Shown here piece after piece: positions 12,890 to 17,310 of a DNA stretch of 17,310 nt. The stretch comes from Bacillota bacterium (GTDB lineage Bacteria > Bacillota > Dethiobacteria > DTU022). The stretch lies in contig JAAYGO010000290.1 in assembly GCA_012727685.1 (NCBI GenBank), positions 1-17,310 of the forward strand, read 5' to 3'. Every line of letters starts with the position of its first letter. Position 1 is the stretch's first letter. The notes under the pieces are model-generated. The model was not told the origin of the DNA. It ran no database searches and was given only the letters and a program-made list of their open reading frames with translations. Both the position numbers and the translations under genes were made by a program.

Positions 12890-12905
12890 TATATACATAA
12901 CGGTT
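12876..12905. promoter_or_regulatory. ModE-like operator 4 (hydroxylase gene)
   Basis: The best copy of the box: two perfect 11-bp arms, AACCGTTATGT and ACATAACGGTT, around an 8-base centre CAATATAT. It agrees with the E. coli ModE consensus arms and overlaps the -35 of the hydroxylase promoter. Confidence 0.88.
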
Positions 12906-12917
12906 ATAATGTTATTT

Positions 12918-14246
12918 TCAATGATTCTTCGCCGGTGCCCCCCGCTGCACAATCCTGCGCTTGGCTGTCCCCCTGGCCACGGTAAAGTTCCCGCTGTTGC
13001 AGCTAATTTCTAGCTGCAGCTTTTCCGGATACAGCTCCTGCAGCGCCGGCAAGGTGAGGAGCGCCTGCCGCGCCATTTCACAATCCACGTTTTCCGGCTG
13101 CACAGTTTTTAGATCGATGTGCAGCACCGCCCTTTCCCCGGCCCACTGCATCTCCGCCCGGTAGTCGAGCACCCCGGGCAAGGGGAACAGCTTCTCATCG
13201 AGATCCGGCATGGAGAGGCGGAGCTCCCCGATCCGGATCAGCTCCGAGAGGCGATACTTAACCGGCTCCATGCTGCGCAGCACTGTCCCGCAGGGGCAGC
13301 GCCCGGGAAGGAGGCGGCTTAAATCCCCGGTGCGGTAACGGATCAGCGGCATGCCGGTCCGGGTAAGCGTGGTAAAGACGATTTCCCCGGCTGTGCCTTC
13401 CGGAACCGGCTCTCCCGAATGGGGGTCTACGATCTCGATAAAAAGGTCGGCCTCCCGGAAGTGGTAACCGCGGCGCGCGCTGCACTGCACCCCGCCGCCA
13501 AGGCCCATTTCCGTGGTGCCGTAGTGGTTATAAACGCGGCAGCCCCAGCGCTCTTCCAGAACCCGGCTGATCGCCTCCGGCACGTAGTCGGTGCTCAATA
13601 AGACGTTTTTAATTTGCCCTTTTAGGCGGGCCCCGTTTTGCTGCCGGGCCATGGCCAGCAGGTGCGTCGGGATGCCGACCGCGGCGGAAGCCCGGTCTAG
13701 CAAAGCCCGGTTAACGGCATCGGCAGGATCATGGACCGGGCCGTAGGGAAGCGGAACCGCCCCCATCCTTTCCAGCCCGATGCGCAGCAGATCGCCCACG
13801 CTGCCGGGTGTGGCACACGGCAGCAGGATCAACACCCTGTCACCCGGCCTCACCAGGTTCCGCATGCCGTAATCAAAAAAGTCAATGGTCAGTTCCTGGT
13901 CTTCCTTCGTAAAGAAAATCCGTTTCGGCGAGCCGGTCGTGCCCGAAGACTGCAGCGTCACGATCCGCTCGATGGACCCAAGGCCGCTACAAACAAAACG
14001 GAGCGGATCTTCCCTGAGCTGCCGCGGTTCGGTAAAGGGCAGCCTGGCCAGTGCCGCTTCACTGTCGATTAGCGCCGGATCAAATCCGGCCAGTTTGCTA
14101 CGGTAAAAAGAGCTTTTATCCATGGCCATGGCTACGGTTTTCCGGATCCGGCGGAACTGGTATTCCCGCAGGGCCTCCCGGGTCAGCGTGCCCGGCGCCA
14201 ACCCGATCTTGCGGGCAATCCAGTCTTCCAGCGGCGTTTTCGTCAT
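12918..14246 (-). CDS. AMP-forming ligase, PaaK/DVU_1553-like
   Basis: A 442-residue member of the adenylate-forming (ANL) superfamily, closest in layout to phenylacetate-CoA ligases: phosphate-binding loop LQSSGTTGSPKRIFFT (98-113), NHYGTTEMGLGGG (240-252), YRTGDL (304-309) and a metal-site-like CPCG (317-320). Such enzymes activate a carboxylate with ATP and usually join it to CoA; the acid here is unknown. I start at the ATG at 14246, with GGAG seven bases upstream, not at the TTG at 14261. It is preceded by a 122-base gap containing a leader-repeat copy, and followed by the ModE-like box of the hydroxylase. From memory this is the family NCBI names DVU_1553 AMP-dependent CoA ligase, found next to aldehyde oxidoreductases. 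It might feed the hydroxylase product into CoA metabolism or modify a cofactor intermediate; neither is shown. Confidence 0.83.
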   Translation of the reverse strand: MTKTPLEDWIARKIGLAPGTLTREALREYQFRRIRKTVAMAMDKSSFYRSKLAGFDPALIDSEAALARLPFTEPRQLREDPLRFVCSGLGSIERIVTLQSSGTTGSPKRIFFTKEDQELTIDFFDYGMRNLVRPGDRVLILLPCATPGSVGDLLRIGLERMGAVPLPYGPVHDPADAVNRALLDRASAAVGIPTHLLAMARQQNGARLKGQIKNVLLSTDYVPEAISRVLEERWGCRVYNHYGTTEMGLGGGVQCSARRGYHFREADLFIEIVDPHSGEPVPEGTAGEIVFTTLTRTGMPLIRYRTGDLSRLLPGRCPCGTVLRSMEPVKYRLSELIRIGELRLSMPDLDEKLFPLPGVLDYRAEMQWAGERAVLHIDLKTVQPENVDCEMARQALLTLPALQELYPEKLQLEISCNSGNFTVARGTAKRRIVQRGAPAKNH

Positions 14247-14280
14247 AGCCACACTCCACAAATAAAGTATTCATATCTAG

Positions 14281-14348
14281 TTCTTGTCACTGAGAGTTGG
14301 AGCGTCTGTGAACGAAACAAAAAATTTCATTGCCTTGATGGCGCCTCG
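14281..14348 (-). repeat. Leader repeat, copy 3 (with an inverted segment)
   Basis: It lies in the gap upstream of the AMP-ligase gene. The part AATTTCATTGCCTTGATGGC and GCCTCG (plus strand, 14323-14348) matches copy 1 directly. The adjoining 14281-14315 (TTCTTGTCACTGAGAG, then GGAGCG and CTGTGAACGA) matches the minus strand of 12760-12794 at about 29 of 35 positions. Confidence 0.55.
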
Positions 14349-14368
14349 CCTGGCTAGAGCCAAGCTGT

Positions 14369-14779
14369 CTAATCTGCGCCAAAACGGAAGCCTCTTTCCT
14401 CCAGCAGCTCCACCATTTTATCATAAGTTTCAAGCAGCATTTTCGGGCAACGGGTGAGGCGGTTCATCTCATTGCCGGCCAGGAGATCCCGGCAGCTCAT
14501 CCCCCCGCCAGGCAGCTCGTAGGTGCTTTTAAACCAGTCTGTAAGCTCCCGGATCAGTTCCGGGGCTTCCGCCGGCAGGCACAGGGCGATCAGGCAGGCG
14601 GCGCCGCTTAAAATGCCGCAATCGAGGCCGGAGTGCAAACCTAAGCATAAACCGGCCGCCGCCTGGATTAAATCGGGATGGACCTCTTTTTGGGCTTGCT
14701 CGAGCCCCACCTGCAAAATGATCTGGCTGCAGCAATAACCTTTTTTCGTCAGCTCGGCGATTCGCGCATAATCGAGCAT
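14369..14779 (-). CDS. C-GCAxxG-C-C family protein (DVU_1555-like)
   Basis: A 136-residue cysteine-rich protein of the redox-type C_GCAxxG_C_C family, which is thought to bind a metal or cofactor but has no proven function. Conserved positions seen are GYCCSQIIL (Cys16, Cys17), LCLGLHSGLDCGILSGAAC (Cys45, Cys54, Cys62), SCRDLLAGN (Cys96) and RCP (Cys111). The central motif reads CGILSGAAC instead of the classic GCAxxG, which fits the special branch I recall as DVU_1555. There is no signal peptide. The ATG at 14779 lies two bases after the stop of the methyltransferase gene, with GGGGAGG about ten bases upstream, so it is co-translated with it. It is the last gene of the 17236-14369 operon before the gap to the ligase. 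Confidence 0.82.
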   Translation of the reverse strand: MLDYARIAELTKKGYCCSQIILQVGLEQAQKEVHPDLIQAAAGLCLGLHSGLDCGILSGAACLIALCLPAEAPELIRELTDWFKSTYELPGGGMSCRDLLAGNEMNRLTRCPKMLLETYDKMVELLEERGFRFGAD

Positions 14780-14781
14780 GG

Positions 14782-15531
14782 CTATTCATCCTCCCCGGCA
14801 TCGCCACATCCGGAACAACTGTGTTCTAGCACCTGGTCTTCATGCGCATGCGCCTCGTGTTCAATGGGGGGCTTGCGGGCGATCAGCAAAAAATACCCCG
14901 GCTTAAACTCTTTTAATTGCGCGCAGGTCAGCCCCCGGTTCTCTTCTTTCGCCAGGAGGCACTGCCACAAAAGAGCCGGGTTTTCCCCGCGCATGATGCA
15001 ATCGGCAGTAAGCTGCCCGAGATGCTGCGAGCAGTCGCGCCACAGTTCCACGATAAAACCATGTTCGGCCAGCAACTCCATAAACGTCTCCTTGGTTTTT
15101 ACACCGGGTCTGCGGCGATAATAGAAATCGCTGATCACCAGCCTTCCGTTTTCTTTCAACACGCGGTAGCACTCGGTCAGGGCAAAATCGGCGTCCTCGA
15201 TTAAAGAAAAGCTGCATTCCATCAGCACGCCGTCCATCTCGCCGTTGTAAAAAGGCAGGTTGTCCCCGCTGCCCTGGCGCAGCGGCAGCCACGGCGCGGC
15301 CTTTCTGGCCCTCTCGACCATCTGCGCGGAAGCATCAATGCCCACGGCGTCCAGGCCGTGCCGCTCGATTAAATGGCGCACCGTCGCCCCCAGCCCGCAT
15401 CCCACATCGAGAATCCTTGCTCCCAGGGGAAAGCGGCAGAAAGCAAGGGCCTCCTCCGTGATGGCGAAACCACCCGGACGGATGGTCTCCCCGGTGATCT
15501 TCTCCAGCTCTTCCCATGGATTAAGGGTCAA
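14782..15531 (-). CDS. SAM methyltransferase with a His/Cys C-terminal tail (DVU_1556-like)
   Basis: A 249-residue class I methyltransferase. The N-terminus (ITGETIRPGGFAITEEALAF) is a family signature, followed by the SAM-binding loop ARILDVGCGLGATV (38-51), an acidic VGIDASAQM (63-71) and LTECYRVLKENGRLVISDFY. The substrate is unknown. The last 25 residues are unusual: HEAHAHE (225-231) and HSCSGCGDAGEDE (237-249) look like a soft-metal-binding tail. The start is a TTG at 15531 that overlaps the phosphatase stop (TTGA), with AGGAGG nine bases upstream; the nearby ATG is out of frame and closes at once. The overlap implies tight co-expression. I recall this as the DVU_1556 methyltransferase family of the aldehyde oxidoreductase-linked cluster. 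Confidence 0.84.
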   Translation of the reverse strand: MTLNPWEELEKITGETIRPGGFAITEEALAFCRFPLGARILDVGCGLGATVRHLIERHGLDAVGIDASAQMVERARKAAPWLPLRQGSGDNLPFYNGEMDGVLMECSFSLIEDADFALTECYRVLKENGRLVISDFYYRRRPGVKTKETFMELLAEHGFIVELWRDCSQHLGQLTADCIMRGENPALLWQCLLAKEENRGLTCAQLKEFKPGYFLLIARKPPIEHEAHAHEDQVLEHSCSGCGDAGEDE

Positions 15532-16127
15532 TTTTCATAACCTCCTACGGTATAACCGCGAACGTCCTTTCTGATCACGTCCACCCGGGCATAGGTTTGT
15601 TCAATGCTGAAAAGCTTACTTAGCTCCAGCCCCAGCAGCTCGCAGAGGATTACCCTGTTCACCCCGGCGTGGGCTACGATTACCAGGTCACCGGCACTCT
15701 CTTCCACGACCCTGAAAAAAGCCGGGATCACGCGCCGGTGCAAATCGGCAAAACTCTCTCCCCCCGGAGGTCGGTAACAGACAAAATCCGCCCCCCTTTT
15801 CTCGTATTCACCGGGATATCTTTCCTGCACCTCTGCCGTGCTTAAGCCTTCCCAATCCCCCAGGTTTATCTCCCGGAATGCCTTCACTTTTACCGGACGG
15901 CACCGTAAAACCCGTGCGATGATCGACGCGGTTTCTAGCGCCCTGGCCAGGTCGCTGCAATAGACGGCCCGGATTGGCTTACCCTTAAACGTTTCCGCGA
16001 GGCGCCCCGCCTGTTTTACCCCCGCAGGGCTTAGAGGGGGATCGGATTGTCCCAGGTAAAACCCCTGGCTGTCGATGCCGGCCGGCTCGGCGTGCCGTAC
16101 CAGATAGATTGTTTTAGCGGTCATCAT
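15528..16127 (-). CDS. Histidine phosphatase superfamily protein (CobC-like)
   Basis: A 199-residue branch-1 histidine phosphatase. It has the phosphohistidine motif YLVRHAEP (His12), the second arginine region YCSDLARALETA, the acid/base glutamate region REINLGDWEGLS and the second histidine HAGVNRVIL. This is the size and pattern of alpha-ribazole phosphatase (CobC) and phosphoglycerate mutase-like enzymes, so a phosphate ester of a nucleotide or cofactor precursor is a fair guess. No cobalamin gene is near. I place the start at the ATG at 16127, which overlaps the stop of the MocA-HD gene (ATGA); the longer start at 16145 lies inside that gene and lacks a ribosome site. It is the second gene of the operon and overlaps the methyltransferase gene by four bases. 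Confidence 0.85.
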   Translation of the reverse strand: MMTAKTIYLVRHAEPAGIDSQGFYLGQSDPPLSPAGVKQAGRLAETFKGKPIRAVYCSDLARALETASIIARVLRCRPVKVKAFREINLGDWEGLSTAEVQERYPGEYEKRGADFVCYRPPGGESFADLHRRVIPAFFRVVEESAGDLVIVAHAGVNRVILCELLGLELSKLFSIEQTYARVDVIRKDVRGYTVGGYEN

Positions 16128-17236
16128 TCTACTAAATGCTCCCATACGGGACCGGTGATCCTTTCGACCTGGTCCCGGATCCTGAGCGCTGCGGCCATGC
16201 GCCTTTCGATGGCTTCCCTGGCTGCCGCATCATCCCGGTGCCGGGCCAGCATTTCCTCCCGCCTTGCCTCCAGGGAAACGAGCCGATCGCCCCGGACCAT
16301 TTTATCCGCCAGGTAGACCAGCGAACAGGCATTGATTCCACGGGCATATTCTTCCGGCAGCTCCATGTGGCAGGCGATGATCTCCGCTGCCGCGGGATAG
16401 CCGAGGGCGGCCACGATCTGCCGGCCTTTAGCCGGATGATCCTTTTCCCCCCGGGCAATATCATGCAGAAGGCAGGCAGCCTTCACCAAACCTAAATGAA
16501 TCCTTGCGACCCGGCTATTCAGGTGCTCCGCGATGGTTTCGCCAACGGCGGCCACCTTGCGCATGTGCCTGATCAAGGGCGCCGGGGTGTTTTGCTCCGC
16601 CCATACCCGTTCGCACAGCTTTCCGGGCGGATAGGGGGGCAGCTCCGGCGGCAGCGCTTTCTGGTAATCCTCTTCCGTATCCAGATCGCGCAAAATCCCC
16701 GCATCGCCAACCGGCACTTCCATGCTGCTGCGTGCCTGCAACAGCTCCCTTAGCCCCCCGGCAAATTCCCTTTCGATGATCAAGGGAAGCAGCCTGGTGG
16801 AGAGCAGGGGCGGGTGTCCCCTTTTCCCCTGGTAAACCGGGTAGACAACATCGCAATCCTGGCTCGCGATCTTCCCGGCTGCGGCAGCCAGGCGCCTGAT
16901 CGTTGCGGCGGAGACAAAGGGGCAATCGGCCGGCAGCAGGAAAAATGCATCTAAGCCTTCAGCTAGGGCCTGCACCCCCGCCTTAATGGATGAGTACATG
17001 CCCTGCTGATAAGCGGCGTTCCGGACCGGCCGCACCTGGAGGCGCTCCAGGAGAGGGCCCAGCACGTCAGCCTTGTACCCGGTAACGACGTAGATCTCGC
17101 TTATCCCCGCTGCCCGGAATGTTTCAATTACCTGTTCAAGGACGAGAGCTGAACTGGAAAGCGGTAGAAGGGGCTTAAACAGACCCATCCGGGATGAGTA
17201 GCCCGCTGCCGGAATTAACGCCGCAATTTTTTGCAC
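16124..17236 (-). CDS. MocA/MobA-like nucleotidyltransferase fused to an HD domain (DVU_1551-like)
   Basis: A 370-residue bifunctional protein. Residues 1-200 are a GT-A-fold nucleotidyltransferase: LIPAAGYSSRMGLFKPLLPL (7-26), YVVTGYKADVL, GMYSSIKAGV and PADCPFVSAAT, as in MocA, which attaches CMP to Moco for xanthine dehydrogenase-type enzymes. Residues about 210-350 are an HD phosphohydrolase domain, with His224, His258-Asp259 (CLLHDIARGEKDH), His290 and Asp311 as likely metal ligands. The HD domain could hydrolyse a nucleotide by-product or the dinucleotide cofactor itself; that is inference. The GTG at 17236 has AAAGG about nine bases upstream. It begins the operon. I recall NTP transferases with this architecture as the DVU_1551 family. 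Confidence 0.87.
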   Translation of the reverse strand: MQKIAALIPAAGYSSRMGLFKPLLPLSSSALVLEQVIETFRAAGISEIYVVTGYKADVLGPLLERLQVRPVRNAAYQQGMYSSIKAGVQALAEGLDAFFLLPADCPFVSAATIRRLAAAAGKIASQDCDVVYPVYQGKRGHPPLLSTRLLPLIIEREFAGGLRELLQARSSMEVPVGDAGILRDLDTEEDYQKALPPELPPYPPGKLCERVWAEQNTPAPLIRHMRKVAAVGETIAEHLNSRVARIHLGLVKAACLLHDIARGEKDHPAKGRQIVAALGYPAAAEIIACHMELPEEYARGINACSLVYLADKMVRGDRLVSLEARREEMLARHRDDAAAREAIERRMAAALRIRDQVERITGPVWEHLVE

Positions 17237-17248
17237 TGTTCTGCACCT

Positions 17249-17289
17249 TTGACTCCTACAGTTTTATAAAAATAGTGCTAGTGATCTGC
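17249..17289 (-). promoter_or_regulatory. Possible promoter of the MocA-HD operon
   Basis: On the minus strand TTTTCA is followed after 17 bases by TATTTT, with TATAAA overlapping it. No ModE-like dyad is present in the 74 bases between the start codon and the window edge. The elements are weak. Confidence 0.3.
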
Positions 17290-17310
17290 TCTGAAAATGA
17301 GGTATGCCAA

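Noticed and set aside
12903..12909. TATAAT on the plus strand next to operator 4, as a plus-directed promoter
   Set aside because: No plus-strand gene follows; the hexamer faces the 3' end of the ligase gene and no -35 is at the right distance.
1..17310. CRISPR arrays, tRNA or rRNA genes, insertion sequences
   Set aside because: I saw no regularly spaced repeats, no tRNA cloverleaf or rRNA signature and no transposase frame.

Overview
The window reads as chromosomal DNA of an anaerobic, moderately GC-rich Gram-positive (Clostridia/Peptococcaceae-like; inferred from strong Shine-Dalgarno sites, frequent GTG/TTG starts, lipobox lipoproteins and gene content; the species cannot be named). Nearly everything concerns molybdenum (or tungsten): a one-subunit [2Fe-2S]/molybdopterin hydroxylase of the Desulfovibrio aldehyde oxidoreductase type, many candidate maturation factors for it, a ModE-type regulator, and four copies of a dyad that matches the ModE operator.

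Layout. 1-2640 (minus): two lipoproteins with a molybdopterin-oxidoreductase-like fold and a DUF364-type protein, behind a leader that looks like a molybdenum-cofactor (Moco) riboswitch with an intrinsic terminator and carries a ModE-like box. 2699-4122 (plus): a 150-aa protein of unknown role with a clear terminator, a 64-aa helical protein behind a second ModE-like box, and a stand-alone ModE DNA-binding domain. 4154-7735 (minus): XdhC, a P-loop NTPase fused to a methyltransferase, and a MoeA variant, driven by a promoter whose -35 lies inside a ModE-like box. 7887-9666 (minus): a IscU/NifU-like scaffold and a SufS-like cysteine desulfurase. 9812-12469 (minus): the hydroxylase, behind a ~400-nt structured leader with an identical ModE/promoter arrangement. 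12918-17236 (minus): a tight set of MocA-HD nucleotidyltransferase, histidine phosphatase, methyltransferase and C-GCAxxG-C-C protein, then an AMP-forming ligase.

How it may fit together. XdhC, MoeA and the MocA-like enzyme are the usual insertion, metalation and nucleotide-attachment steps for molybdenum hydroxylases. The cysteine desulfurase could supply the sulfido ligand. The AMP ligase, C-GCAxxG-C-C protein, methyltransferase, phosphatase and MocA-HD protein match, as far as I recall, an uncharacterised conserved cluster that sits beside the aldehyde oxidoreductase in Desulfovibrio vulgaris (DVU_1551 to DVU_1559 families). Its joint function is unknown, and it is the best candidate here for an undescribed system. 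Two leaders share a GAAA-capped hairpin followed by a CCTC-type tail, and three leaders share a diverged repeat in which one segment is inverted in one copy.
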